38,001 nt of DNA from Candidatus Methanoperedens sp. (GCA_012026835.1 VEPN01000029.1:1-38001), one strand, 5' to 3'. Numbered from the stretch's first letter, positions 15,666 through 24,713 are shown. The notes: generated from the sequence alone by a model not told the origin. A program made the numbers and translations.

Positions 15666-16901
15666 TCACTCATACGGGATTGGATGCTGCCTGCACATAT
15701 CAAGAATGGTTTTCTTCACTTCTTTCAATCTTTCTTCATCCTTCATGTTGCGAAGGATGTCATCTATCGCCCCGGCAATTATCGACATTTCCCGCTCCTT
15801 CATTCCCCTTGTGGTTGCAGCCGGTGTGCCTATGCGGATGCCGCTTGTGATAAACGGGCTTCTTGTCTCAAAGGGTATTGTGTTCTTGTTAAGAATGATT
15901 CCAGCCTCGCCAAGCCTTGCCTCGGCATCTTTGCCTGTGAGATCAAGAGGATTGAGGTCAACGAGCATCAAATGGTTGTCAGTTCCTCCTGAGACTATCT
16001 CATGACCAGCCGATGAGAGCTCATTTGCAAGCTTCTTGGCGTTTTTCACTATCTGTTTCTGGTAATCTTTAAAATCCCTGTTCATCGCTTCTTTGAATGA
16101 GACCGCTTTTGCAGCGATGATATGCATCAAGGGGCCGCCCTGTATGCCGGGAAAAACCGTTTTATCAATCTCTTTGGCATATTCAGATTTGCACATTATC
16201 ATCCCGCCACGCGGGCCCCTCAGGGTCTTATGCGTCGTCGTTGTAACAAAATCCGCATATGGCACAGGGTCAATATGTACACCAGCAACCACAAGCCCCG
16301 CAATGTGCGCTATATCCGCAAGCAGCAACGCGCCCACCTCATCCGTTATCTCCCGGAACCTCTTAAAATCAAGCTCGCGGGGATAAGCGCTTGCACCGGA
16401 TACGATGAGTTTGGGCTTGTGTTTCCTTGCAAGTTCGGCCAGGTTATCGTAATCTATTGTTTTTGTCTCTTTGGAAACCCCGTAAGGAACTATGTTGAAC
16501 AACTTTCCAGAAAAGTTTACCGGGCTGCCGTGGGAAAGATGGCCCCCGTGAGATAAGTCCATGCTCATAATAGTATCCCCGCACTTTAGCATGGCAAGAT
16601 ACACGGCCATGTTGGCCTGCGACCCTGAGTGGGGCTGCACATTGACATGTTCTGCGCCAAAGAGTTTTTTCGCCCTCTCTATTGCCAGGTTCTCGGCAGC
16701 ATCGACGAACTCGCAGCCGCCGTAATATCTCTTGCCAGGATAGCCTTCGGCATATTTATTTGTCATTACCGAGCCCATGGCCTGGAGGACTGCACGGCTG
16801 GCATAATTCTCTGAGGCTATCAGGTTTAGTTTGTTCCTCTGTCTTTCGGTTTCGTGTCTCATTATTTCATAAATTTCAGGGTCGATTGTTTTTAATGGCA
16901 T
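15666..16901 (-). CDS. glyA: serine hydroxymethyltransferase
   Basis: PLP enzyme converting serine plus tetrahydrofolate (or a related pterin) to glycine and the methylene adduct. Length is 411 residues. The cofactor lysine is K225 in [21 protein letters not shown] and the N-terminal ASENYAS region are intact. It lies between purN (14 nt upstream) and folD. Pterin specificity cannot be read from sequence, but the company of folD and purN argues for folate. Confidence 0.95.
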   Translation of the reverse strand: MPLKTIDPEIYEIMRHETERQRNKLNLIASENYASRAVLQAMGSVMTNKYAEGYPGKRYYGGCEFVDAAENLAIERAKKLFGAEHVNVQPHSGSQANMAVYLAMLKCGDTIMSMDLSHGGHLSHGSPVNFSGKLFNIVPYGVSKETKTIDYDNLAELARKHKPKLIVSGASAYPRELDFKRFREITDEVGALLLADIAHIAGLVVAGVHIDPVPYADFVTTTTHKTLRGPRGGMIMCKSEYAKEIDKTVFPGIQGGPLMHIIAAKAVSFKEAMNRDFKDYQKQIVKNAKKLANELSSAGHEIVSGGTDNHLMLVDLNPLDLTGKDAEARLGEAGIILNKNTIPFETRSPFITSGIRIGTPAATTRGMKEREMSIIAGAIDDILRNMKDEERLKEVKKTILDMCRQHPIPYE

Positions 16902-16915
16902 AATGATTCCTTTTT

Positions 16916-17521
16916 TCAGTTTATGATCTTCACTTTCCTTCCTTCTATACGCAACCTGTTTTCGATGACCAATTTCACGGCTTCGGGATAAATCTTGTGT
17001 TCCTGTTCAAGTATCCTGTTCGCAAGGCTCTCAGCAGTATCATTCTCCTTAACTTCAACGCACCGTTGCAGGATAATAGGGCCCCCGTCAAGCTTATCAT
17101 CCACAAAATGAACAGTGCATCCTGCCACCTTTACGCCGTGGTCAAATGCCTGCTTCTGGGCATGGAGACCGGGAAAAGCTGGAAGCAGCGCAGGATGGAT
17201 ATTGAGGATTTGATTCTTATACTTAAGAAGCAAAGTCTTTCCGATTATCCTCATATAACCTGCAAGCAGTACGAGCTGTACATCATGGTCTTTCAGGACC
17301 TTTACTACCTCTTCCTCGTACGATTCTCTTGAAGAAAATTTTTTAGGGTCAACAAAAATAGTTTCTATACTATGGTTTCTTGCCCTTTCCAGCGCATATG
17401 CGCTTCCGACATCGCTTATCACGACAGCGATACGCGCTTTCAGATATCCTTTCTCAATATTATCTATTATAGACTGGAGGTTTGAGCCTCTTCCCGACAC
17501 AAGCACTGCTATGTTAACCAT
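16916..17521 (-). CDS. purN: phosphoribosylglycinamide formyltransferase
   Basis: Transfers the formyl group of 10-formyl-tetrahydrofolate to GAR in purine synthesis. The 201-residue sequence shows the nucleotide loop [11 protein letters not shown], the catalytic block [19 protein letters not shown] and the DGGPIILQ segment with its aspartate. It is first in the folate operon, although a small Cys-rich gene 42 nt upstream on the same strand could share the transcript. Confidence 0.95.
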   Translation of the reverse strand: MVNIAVLVSGRGSNLQSIIDNIEKGYLKARIAVVISDVGSAYALERARNHSIETIFVDPKKFSSRESYEEEVVKVLKDHDVQLVLLAGYMRIIGKTLLLKYKNQILNIHPALLPAFPGLHAQKQAFDHGVKVAGCTVHFVDDKLDGGPIILQRCVEVKENDTAESLANRILEQEHKIYPEAVKLVIENRLRIEGRKVKIIN

Positions 17522-17563
17522 GTGGAGTGCCCTTATATCGTCAGGAATCTAATAGGTTTTGGT

Positions 17564-17749
17564 TTATTTCTGCCTGTAAAATTCAACTAACAGGTCGTTC
17601 GTGCACTTGATTTGCGCTTTTGCCATCCCCACAGGGCAATCTGCCTGATGTTTGTCGCCACAATTTAGGCATGCTTTTTCAAGGGCTCGGAGATAATCAA
17701 TCCTGCATGACATGTTGCTATTCAAAAATTTCACCTTGGGAGCTTTCAT
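17564..17749 (-). CDS. small cysteine-rich protein
   Basis: A 61-residue protein with cysteines at about 15, 28, 31, 39 and 49, including CLNC and DCPVG. It may bind zinc or an Fe-S cluster. No family recognised. CTTTATTTTTATCC upstream (about 17757-17770) is a weak TATA candidate. It lies 42 nt before purN and could be the first gene of that operon. Confidence 0.55.
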   Translation of the reverse strand: MKAPKVKFLNSNMSCRIDYLRALEKACLNCGDKHQADCPVGMAKAQIKCTNDLLVEFYRQK

Positions 17750-17855
17750 GATCTGGATAAAAATAAAGGTTTCGTTCCGTTGTGCATATTTTTGGAATGA
17801 CCATAATCAACTCGCAAGATTTAATATACCCTTTGAGTATTAAGTTGATTGGAAC

Positions 17856-18167
17856 ATGCCTCCTGAATTAAAAAGTGATGAGTACGTATTATCTGCCATC
17901 AATACAAAAAATGAAGTCATAGACGTTGTGGTCTGCAAATGCGGACATTGCAATGAGAACGTTCCTAAAGTGGGATTATGTCCTGACTGCAACACCACGT
18001 ATGAGCATAAAAACACAGTGGAGAACCCCGATACAGGCTTCATCCATTTTGTTTATGAATGTTCTGGGTGTCCCCCGGGAAAGAGGAAAGCCCAGAAAAT
18101 CATCAAAATAAACGACGGTGGCAGTAATAAAACCTCAAGGGACGAGTTGATAAAGAACTTCCTCTAA
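17856..18167 (+). CDS. small zinc-ribbon-like protein
   Basis: A 103-residue protein with CKCGHC near residue 27, CPDC near 42 and CSGC near 70, spacing that suggests one or two zinc sites, and a charged tail. No family recognised. TATA-like TTTAATATACC lies about 30 nt before the ATG, so the mRNA is nearly leaderless. It converges on mqnD: their stops overlap in CTAA at 18164-18167. Confidence 0.6.
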   Translation: MPPELKSDEYVLSAINTKNEVIDVVVCKCGHCNENVPKVGLCPDCNTTYEHKNTVENPDTGFIHFVYECSGCPPGKRKAQKIIKINDGGSNKTSRDELIKNFL

Positions 18168-18991
18168 TCAACGAATAAAGGCTTATCGGAGTGTGGGAAC
18201 AGATTCATCTCCTCAGCTGTTTTGATAAGCTTATCAACCGCCTTGATACCCTCTCCGATATCAAGTGTAAAATCATTCACATACAGGTTGATATGTCGGT
18301 TGATCACGTCATCATCCAGCTCCTGTGCATGTTGCTTTATATACTCCCGTGTAATATCCCTATTCTGGAACGCGTATTCGAGACTCTTTCTAATAAGAAG
18401 GTCGATCTCACGTATCAAGCCTGCGCCCAGGTCCCTTTTTGCAAATATCCCTCCAAGAGGGATGGGAAGACCGGTTTCCTCCTCCCACCATTCCCCCAGG
18501 TCTGCCAGCTTCATAAGTTTGTAATGAGGGTATGTGAACCTGCTTTCATGGATAATCAGGCCCGCATCCACAATTCCAAGGCTGACAGCGTTCATGATGC
18601 GATCAAAAGGCATCTCTACTATATTTTTCACATCAGGCGCATACAATTTGAGGAGAAGATATGCTGTTGTCATCTTCCCCGGAATTGCTATCTTTTTTCC
18701 ACATAACTCATCTTTATTTATGGATTTTTTTGCCACCACAAGGGGCCCGCATCCCCTTCCAAGCGCACTTCCTGAATGAAGAAGGCAGTAATCTTCCCTG
18801 AGATGGCCAAATGCGTGAAAAGATGCCTTGGTGACATCCAGCTCTTTCCTGAAAGCCATACGGTTCAATGTTTCCACGTCTTCCAGTATCTCAGAAAATA
18901 CCATGTCAGCTTTGATTTTTTGATGGACTAAAGCATAGAATATAAAAGTGTCGTTAGGGCATGGGGAATAGCCCAGGGAAATTATTCTCAT
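18164..18991 (-). CDS. mqnD: 1,4-dihydroxy-6-naphthoate synthase
   Basis: Converts cyclic de-hypoxanthinyl futalosine to 1,4-dihydroxy-6-naphthoate in the futalosine route to menaquinone. The 275 residues match MqnD over the whole length: the start LGYSPCPNDTFIFYAL, then KASFHAFGHL, GRGCGPLVV, and IIHESRFTYPHY. The fold is that of periplasmic-binding proteins, without a signal peptide. It overlaps mqnB by four bases (ATGA). MqnA, MqnC and MqnE are not in the window. Confidence 0.93.
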   Translation of the reverse strand: MRIISLGYSPCPNDTFIFYALVHQKIKADMVFSEILEDVETLNRMAFRKELDVTKASFHAFGHLREDYCLLHSGSALGRGCGPLVVAKKSINKDELCGKKIAIPGKMTTAYLLLKLYAPDVKNIVEMPFDRIMNAVSLGIVDAGLIIHESRFTYPHYKLMKLADLGEWWEEETGLPIPLGGIFAKRDLGAGLIREIDLLIRKSLEYAFQNRDITREYIKQHAQELDDDVINRHINLYVNDFTLDIGEGIKAVDKLIKTAEEMNLFPHSDKPLFVD

Positions 18992-19695
18992 TTTAACCTC
19001 CTGACCAGCTCAATTACAGCCTTACTGCAATTTGAGGCAGCTTTATCTATGTCCCATTTTCCAAGGTCCCTGTCTTTAACCATATTACTTATCCCGCGGA
19101 TTTCTATCATTGGAATCCTGTAAAAGGCACACAAATGGGCAACTGCAGCGCCTTCCATGTTCTCACACAGGCCGCTAAAGCGTTTCCTTAACACCTCTCC
19201 GCTCTCGCGCGTGCCTGAACACTGCGATACTGTAATAAAATCCCCTGACATTACATTAAAACCGCAATCTTTTGAAGCCTTTATAGCGAGATTTGATAAT
19301 TCCGCCTCCAAAGGGAAAGTATTGTAATACTCTTTTTCATTTTTTAGTAAAGGTAATCCCATAAACTCCATTGATCTCCAGCCCTCTTTGGTGGATACAC
19401 CTTCTTCTGCGTAGTTCTCACTTTCTGCAACTGCGATATCACCGGTTTTTTGTAGCGTATAAGCGCCTCCGATGCCGAAAAGTATAAGGAAATCTATATC
19501 ATAATTCTCAAGTACCAGAGTTGTAGAATGGGCAGCATTGGCCTTTCCAATACCGCAGTGTGTAAAAACGACGTTTTTCCCATGCAGTTTGCCTTCAAAA
19601 ATTGTTTTCGTCGCCTCTTTCGGCTGGGGAACGATTTTACATCTCAGTTCTTTTGATTCAACAGGCGTCGATGTGATAAGCGCGATACTTGACAT
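18988..19695 (-). CDS. mqnB: futalosine hydrolase
   Basis: Nucleosidase removing hypoxanthine from futalosine. The 235-residue protein has the MTA/SAH nucleosidase-family fold. Visible motifs are THCGIGKANAAHST, FGIGGAY, the long EEGVSTKEGW segment, and CENMEGAAVAHLC with the substrate-binding Glu pair. It is the first gene of mqnB-mqnD, with translationally coupled stop and start. The combination with MqnD makes the call firm over an MTA nucleosidase. Confidence 0.92.
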   Translation of the reverse strand: MSSIALITSTPVESKELRCKIVPQPKEATKTIFEGKLHGKNVVFTHCGIGKANAAHSTTLVLENYDIDFLILFGIGGAYTLQKTGDIAVAESENYAEEGVSTKEGWRSMEFMGLPLLKNEKEYYNTFPLEAELSNLAIKASKDCGFNVMSGDFITVSQCSGTRESGEVLRKRFSGLCENMEGAAVAHLCAFYRIPMIEIRGISNMVKDRDLGKWDIDKAASNCSKAVIELVRRLK

Positions 19696-19764
19696 CTTGT
19701 TATATAATTTGTTTCATGGAATAAAGCTTTAACATACCGGGAGAAGAATTTCGGGATCAAAAAA

Positions 19765-20295
19765 TCAATAGACCGGTTTAGTACCGGTCATGGTAGAGGA
19801 TGATGTCTCGGATTTACGAGTATCAACGAAGTCCCCTATTTCTACAAAGACAAACATCATGCCCAGGTATATGAGCAGGATTTTTTCAGGGCTCATAAAA
19901 GGTAAGCCGGTCGCAGCCTGCAGATTTGCAATGCTTGCCATTGTTCCTGCCAGTGTAAGTGCCATAAGGAACCCATTGACCATCCAGTAGCTTCTGCCCT
20001 GGGAGCGCCAGTATACAAGAAGCGATGCCATAAGGAGGAAGGCTGTAAAAACGATTTTTGCAGTTATGACACCAATCAGGCCACTGCTTGAATACATACC
20101 TGCAAAGAATAAGTTTGATTCAGCACCGATGCCCCTGTTGGCCATCATAACGGCGGCTGTCAGCCCATCGCCTATCCCAAAGGTCAGGAATGCAAGTACG
20201 AACAGAATGTGCATTGCATTTACCCGTCTTGTGATGTACCTTAATAAGAGGCTCATGATATCAAAGTTCGTTTCATTTCTGACGTTTCCTTTCAT
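19765..20295 (-). CDS. four-helix membrane protein (DUF5658-like)
   Basis: About 176 residues with four predicted membrane helices and an N-terminal G-D-x-x-T pattern followed by GAESNLFF, reminiscent of DUF5658-type proteins; function unknown. A GTG nine bases upstream also opens the frame but lies within the RBS (GAGGTGA), so the ATG at 20295 is preferred. A good TATA box (GTATATATATTC) lies near 20380, and a 10-bp inverted repeat brackets the expected start of transcription. Confidence 0.65.
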   Translation of the reverse strand: MKGNVRNETNFDIMSLLLRYITRRVNAMHILFVLAFLTFGIGDGLTAAVMMANRGIGAESNLFFAGMYSSSGLIGVITAKIVFTAFLLMASLLVYWRSQGRSYWMVNGFLMALTLAGTMASIANLQAATGLPFMSPEKILLIYLGMMFVFVEIGDFVDTRKSETSSSTMTGTKPVY

Positions 20296-20320
20296 TTGAA
20301 TCACCTCATTAGTGTAAGAG

Positions 20321-20368
20321 GGAAGTTGCAGAAGGGTGAAGGTGGTGGAGGCGTATTGTGCAACTTCC
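20321..20368 (-). promoter_or_regulatory. inverted repeat over start and leader of the DUF5658-like gene
   Basis: GGAAGTTGCA (20321-20330) and TGCAACTTCC (20359-20368) are perfect 10-bp arms 28 bases apart. The right arm lies between TATA box and start of transcription, the left arm in the leader. They could be two operator half-sites or close a leader hairpin. Confidence 0.5.
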
Positions 20369-20608
20369 TCACAATTGTATATATATTCTCAATAGTACTT
20401 AAATCTTGTGCAAAAAAGTAACAGTTAATTAATATATCGTTATATAATACTCCAAGATACTATTTATACGATACAAATCAGCAGTCATCAAATTAATGCG
20501 TATTTTAGTAACTGATGAGTAGATTTATATACTATTTAAACACTTTATCTACATGTGTAAAGGTTGCTCAGGACTCTATAGCTGCCTTTTACAGTGTACT
20601 GGAGAAAA

Positions 20609-21013
20609 ATGCATCCGAATACCGAAGCTGGCACAAATACATATATAAAAGACCTTGAAAGAAAGCTTCAGTCGCTTGAAAGAAGGGTAGAAGAGATCGA
20701 ATCACGTCTTCATCCCATAATAGAGGACAGGGTGGCTATGTTCCTTACAGTGCCGGACTCTCTTAGAAAATCCCTTTTTGTAGTCTCCGAGCTCTCCAAA
20801 GCCACAGCAGATGAAGTATGCCTGCGTACAGGCCGTCACAGGTCAATAGAGAACAAATACTTAAATGAGCTTGTGCGTGCCGGCTGGCTCACAAGACAGC
20901 GGATCGGGAAAAAAGTCTATTATTCGCCGCGCAAAAGGAAAGAACAGGAATCCTCCCTGGTTGCAGAGACCATAGATGAATTGGATAAGAAACTCGAGAA
21001 AGTTCTTGGATAA
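20609..21013 (+). CDS. coiled-coil winged-helix protein
   Basis: A 134-residue protein. Residues about 10-45 form a coiled coil (LERKLQSLERRVEEIESRL). A winged helix follows (SKATADEVCLRTGRHRSIEN, then LNELVRAGWLTRQRIGKKVYY), ArsR-like in style, and a charged C-terminal helix. It probably binds DNA as a dimer. A GTG at 20594 opens the frame, but GGAG four bases before the ATG at 20609 decides the start. TATA candidates near 20521-20540 precede it. A MinD-like ATPase follows 40 nt later, so the pair is likely an operon. Confidence 0.7.
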   Translation: MHPNTEAGTNTYIKDLERKLQSLERRVEEIESRLHPIIEDRVAMFLTVPDSLRKSLFVVSELSKATADEVCLRTGRHRSIENKYLNELVRAGWLTRQRIGKKVYYSPRKRKEQESSLVAETIDELDKKLEKVLG

Positions 21014-21053
21014 ACATGATGATGGAACATAATTTTTTAATGAAGGTGATGAC

Positions 21054-21794
21054 ATGTGGATAAGCTTTCATTCATATAAAGGCGGTACAGGCAAAACCAA
21101 CATGACAGGCAATCTTGCATGTTATCTTGTAAAGGCGGGCCACAGGGTAGGCCTCGTAGATACCGATGTTTCAGGCCCTGGCATCCACGCCCTTTTCAGC
21201 CTGAAGACTGACAAAACACTGGTGGACTACCTCCAGGGCGGTGCCAGCCTTTCGGACATCGTGTACAGGCGCGAAAAAGAGAATCTTTATATCATACCTT
21301 CTGATGCCACTGAGGAAGACCTTGTAAGTTATGCCAAGGACCCGGCCCAGGCAAAAGAAAAGCTTTCCGCGCTCTTTCGGGAGTTTGAGTCCAGGTACAA
21401 ACTGGATCACATTTTATTTGACTGTAGTCCCGGGCTTAACAGATCAAGCCTCCTTATCATGGGCATGACAGGATTCAGTATAATAGTATGCACTCTGGAT
21501 AAACAGGATATCCGGGGTACCTACGTTATTTCAGGTGTGGCCAGAAAGATGAATATCAAACCATATATTTTATTCAACAAACTCCCTCACGACAAATTTG
21601 AGGTTTCAAAGGAAACATTAGAGGATTTAAGCCGCAAGTTCGGGCTTATGCCTATCGGGGTTATATTGCATGATGAGGCCATGGCAGGCACATGGTCAAG
21701 AAAAATCATGGTGCATGCCTATCCAAACTCAGAATACAGCAGGCAGATAAAAGAGTTCTGGGAACGGATCAGTCATTCCAAAAGTTCTTTATAA
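21054..21794 (+). CDS. MinD/ParA-like ATPase
   Basis: A 246-residue P-loop ATPase. The deviant Walker A KGGTGKT with the signature lysine is at the N-terminus, switch I VDTDVSGPG follows, and the Walker B-like ILFDCSPG comes later. Such proteins position or partition cargo, dimerising on ATP. RBS AGGTGAT precedes the ATG. Upstream is a winged-helix protein; the next gene converges and overlaps its 3' end by 22 bases. Partition without a plasmid context suggests chromosome or complex placement. Confidence 0.85.
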   Translation: MWISFHSYKGGTGKTNMTGNLACYLVKAGHRVGLVDTDVSGPGIHALFSLKTDKTLVDYLQGGASLSDIVYRREKENLYIIPSDATEEDLVSYAKDPAQAKEKLSALFREFESRYKLDHILFDCSPGLNRSSLLIMGMTGFSIIVCTLDKQDIRGTYVISGVARKMNIKPYILFNKLPHDKFEVSKETLEDLSRKFGLMPIGVILHDEAMAGTWSRKIMVHAYPNSEYSRQIKEFWERISHSKSSL

Positions 21795-22519
21795 ATATGC
21801 GCTTTTTCCTCGACTTCGATCTCCAGTTTTTTCTTCTCCTCGGGAGTCAGACTGAATAGCTCTCCTAAATCCTTTCCTACGTCCTCATTGCTCAGGATAA
21901 GCTCACTACCGCTAAACTCATATTGCATTTTCAATTCCATGCTTCCCATATGAGAATGTATCTTATCCCCATTAACGCTGATAACATTGTTAAGCAGCCC
22001 CACAAGTTCTGATTTCGCGCTACCCGGGGTTGTCCTATTCGCCAGGGTCGTCACAAGGCCTCCACCCGAGGTCCGTATCCTGGAATCCAGGTATTTTATA
22101 AAACGAACAGTAGTCTCAAGATGCCCCAGCGCAGCAAGCATACCGATACTATCCAGCATCACAAGCGATCTGGGATATTTCTTCAATATATTGACCACAT
22201 GCATTGTGAGACATACATAATCCAGAGAAGCACACCTGAAAGTGCGTTCATTCACCTGATTATCCCCGGTTATTGTCACATCCACGAACCACAATCCTTC
22301 CTGAATCCCAGCCAGGGGAAGCCCATACTGGGAGAACATGGTAAGGATACTGCTTGGGGGTTCATTCAGGCATACCCATATCACATTCTCACCTGCACGA
22401 AGAGAATCGGAAATAATATGATAGACTATTCTTTCGGCAGGCGCCTCCACTGTGCCTATAAAGACAGTGCTCTTGCCCTGGAGAGCAGCCCTGAGCTCAT
22501 CCTTCATGTCCTTCGCCAT
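21773..22519 (-). CDS. RecA/KaiC-fold protein lacking a P-loop
   Basis: About 248 residues from the ATG at 22519; the frame is open further upstream but that part lies in the promoter region and the ubiB-like 3' end and does not look like protein. The strand order resembles RAD55/KaiC-family domains: FIGTVEAPAERI where GxxGxGKT should be, VIWVCLNEPP, a Walker B-like SLVMLDSIGML, then GGLVTTLANRTTPG. The phosphate loop is thus degenerate, so ATP binding is doubtful. C-terminal helices are acidic and Lys-rich. It converges on the MinD-like gene with 22 bases of overlap. Function unknown; sensing or scaffolding is possible. Confidence 0.65.
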   Translation of the reverse strand: MAKDMKDELRAALQGKSTVFIGTVEAPAERIVYHIISDSLRAGENVIWVCLNEPPSSILTMFSQYGLPLAGIQEGLWFVDVTITGDNQVNERTFRCASLDYVCLTMHVVNILKKYPRSLVMLDSIGMLAALGHLETTVRFIKYLDSRIRTSGGGLVTTLANRTTPGSAKSELVGLLNNVISVNGDKIHSHMGSMELKMQYEFSGSELILSNEDVGKDLGELFSLTPEEKKKLEIEVEEKAHIYKELLE

Positions 22520-22571
22520 AGAGCATAATTTTACATAAACAGCATTAAAGATTACTGTTGATCCCCAGGAC

Positions 22572-24257
22572 TTACCATTTCCCTGAACGCAGGATAGAAA
22601 AAAGAAGTCCAAGTCCGAGGAAGCCCGCAATAAGAAATCCGAGTATCCCGAGCATGGGCACACCAAAAAGACTTGGCGACATCCTGGTATTGATAATAAG
22701 AGACGAACCAACGATCAGCGCGGAGATTATCATGCTGAATGAAAGCCTGTTGCTCATGATATCATTTTCCTCGACAAAGGTATCAAGACCCTGATGCTCA
22801 AGCCTGAATTTAATTGTTCCCTTATCAAGTTTTGTAAGGACGTGATTAATCCTGCGTGGAAAGATTTTGGCCAGATGGACCAAATCCAAGGCTGTCTTTG
22901 AAGTCTCTTTCATTAAGTAAGAAAATTTAATACGCTCTTGTAGCATTTTTTGAACATAAGGCTCAGTATACTCTGCAAAATTATGATCCGGATCAAGTTT
23001 GCGGCTGATTTCATCCCTTATTATCAGCGTTTTTGATAGCAGCATTAAATTCGTGGGGATTTTTTCCCTTGTTCCTGCAAATATATCGATCAGGTCGCGC
23101 AAAAATGTAGTCGGGTCTATGAATTTTGTTGATAAGCTGTAATATTTATTTATAAATTCTTCAAGGTGGATTCTCAACGTGGGATTCTCGCTTCCTGCGT
23201 CGCCGATTAGTCCCATTTCAACCAGGCTTTCGATGAGTAAATCCGTGTCGCTTCTTTTGACCGCGATTATTATATCTGCAAGTTTCTCACGAAGCATTGG
23301 GTCAATATAACCTGCCATCCCGAAATCAAGGAAGATTATAACGCCTTCGTGGGAGACGAGGATATTCCCGGGATGGGGATCTGCATGGTAGAAACTATCT
23401 TCGAATACCATTTTCAAATAAGCATTTGCAAGATCGATAGTGATTTTTCTCCTGTCCAGCCCCGCAGCATCAAGTTGTGCAGTATCCGATATTTTGATAC
23501 CTTCCGAGTATTCCTGGGTCAGGACATGTTTTGTAGTGTACTTCCAGTAGATTTTCGGGATTTTAACTGTGGTGCTTCCTGAAAAATTAATGTAGAACCG
23601 CTCTGCATTCTGGGCTTCGTGCGTATAGTCTACCTCATGTCTTATTATCCTGGCAAATTCGTCCACAAAACCTGCAGGATTATAAAATTTACTTTCTTTT
23701 ATATGCTTCTCTGCAAACTTCGCCAGGCTCTTCAGGATCGCAAGGTCAGTTTCAATAATTTCCTCGACGCCTGGCCTCATAACTTTGACCGCTACTTCTT
23801 CCCCCCCCAGGAGCTTTGCACGATATACCTGTCCTATTGACGCCGCAGCAAGCGGTTTATTGTTAAAGGATAAAAAAATGTCTTCAATTTTCTTGCCCGC
23901 TTCCTTTTCTATTACATTCTTTGCTTGTTCATACTCAAATGGAGGAACGTTATCCTGGAGCTTTGAGAGCTCTTTTATGTATTCTGGGGGGACAAGGTCA
24001 TGTCTGGTGCTCATTATCTGGCCGAACTTGATAAATGTTGGCCCGAGTTCCTGAAGGGCAAGGCGCAGCCTTTCTGCTTCTGATAATATAAGTAATTGTT
24101 CCTTCAGGGGCCCTGGCCTGAAAATGCGTTCGCGGAATGAACGCATGGGTCGAAGGCCGAACCTGTCCATAAGATACCCGAAACCGTGCCGTACCATTAC
24201 GTTAACGATTTCCCGGTATCGTTTAACGTAGGAGTATTCCTTATCCAGCAGGTTCAA
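22572..24257 (-). CDS. ABC1/AarF/UbiB-family atypical kinase
   Basis: A 561-residue protein of the UbiB family, linked elsewhere to quinone synthesis or lipid handling; here menaquinone is the likely client, given mqnB-mqnD some 3 kb away. It has the KxGQ motif (K77-F-G-Q80), the Ala-rich loop AAASIGQ (137-143), ATP lysine K158, HADPHPGN, the DFG motif (FLDFGMAG), and two C-terminal membrane helices. The start is a TTG at 24257 behind AGGA; the conserved YREIVNVMVRHGFG lies just inside, so the ATG at 24197 would be too short. It follows a phasin-like gene by 14 nt. Confidence 0.9.
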   Translation of the reverse strand: MNLLDKEYSYVKRYREIVNVMVRHGFGYLMDRFGLRPMRSFRERIFRPGPLKEQLLILSEAERLRLALQELGPTFIKFGQIMSTRHDLVPPEYIKELSKLQDNVPPFEYEQAKNVIEKEAGKKIEDIFLSFNNKPLAAASIGQVYRAKLLGGEEVAVKVMRPGVEEIIETDLAILKSLAKFAEKHIKESKFYNPAGFVDEFARIIRHEVDYTHEAQNAERFYINFSGSTTVKIPKIYWKYTTKHVLTQEYSEGIKISDTAQLDAAGLDRRKITIDLANAYLKMVFEDSFYHADPHPGNILVSHEGVIIFLDFGMAGYIDPMLREKLADIIIAVKRSDTDLLIESLVEMGLIGDAGSENPTLRIHLEEFINKYYSLSTKFIDPTTFLRDLIDIFAGTREKIPTNLMLLSKTLIIRDEISRKLDPDHNFAEYTEPYVQKMLQERIKFSYLMKETSKTALDLVHLAKIFPRRINHVLTKLDKGTIKFRLEHQGLDTFVEENDIMSNRLSFSMIISALIVGSSLIINTRMSPSLFGVPMLGILGFLIAGFLGLGLLFSILRSGKW

Positions 24258-24271
24258 GGTATCCTGGCCCG

Positions 24272-24583
24272 TTATCTGTTAGACATGGATTTGATAGTTT
24301 CTTCAAGCTCCTCGACTTTCTTCTCAAGGGCGGCAAGATCGCTTTTCATTGCTATCCCGCTATCTTCGACGGTTTTCTTGACCTTTTCATTAATTTTATC
24401 TTCTATTTCCCTGACCTGTTTTTCTTTTTCAGACAGAACTTCACGTACGAATTTTTTTCCTTCTTCCCTGCTCATTTCCCCTTTTTTGATCATATCCTGG
24501 GTGAATTCGTCAAGTTTTTCCTGTGTCAGGGAAATTATCCCGATACCAAACAGTCCCATTTTTCTTAACATTTCTGCTGACAT
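24272..24583 (-). CDS. phasin-like coiled-coil protein
   Basis: A 103-residue protein. A short hydrophobic start (MLRKMGLFGIGIISLTQEKL) is followed by KKGEMSREEGKKFVREVL and a heptad coiled coil. This is the pattern of small phasin-family proteins that often accompany UbiB/AarF kinases in bacteria. RBS AGGAG lies ahead of the ATG. It probably forms an operon with, and acts alongside, the kinase, perhaps at the membrane or on lipid. A role in polyester storage is not implied. Confidence 0.75.
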   Translation of the reverse strand: MSAEMLRKMGLFGIGIISLTQEKLDEFTQDMIKKGEMSREEGKKFVREVLSEKEKQVREIEDKINEKVKKTVEDSGIAMKSDLAALEKKVEELEETIKSMSNR

Positions 24584-24713
24584 TTGTGTTACTCCTGTAT
24601 TTTCAAATTATACAATATAAATAAAACACTAACTTTAAAGGCGCAAGATTTATTATGAGCGCCCAATATGAAATTGTCTTATTGACTGATAATCTTTTTG
24701 ATGAAGGAGAAAA

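Noticed and set aside
22520-22711. 64-residue N-terminal extension of the RecA-fold protein
   Set aside because: The extension runs back over the 3' end of the UbiB-like gene and contains no fold-like sequence; the ATG at 22519 matches where the domain begins.
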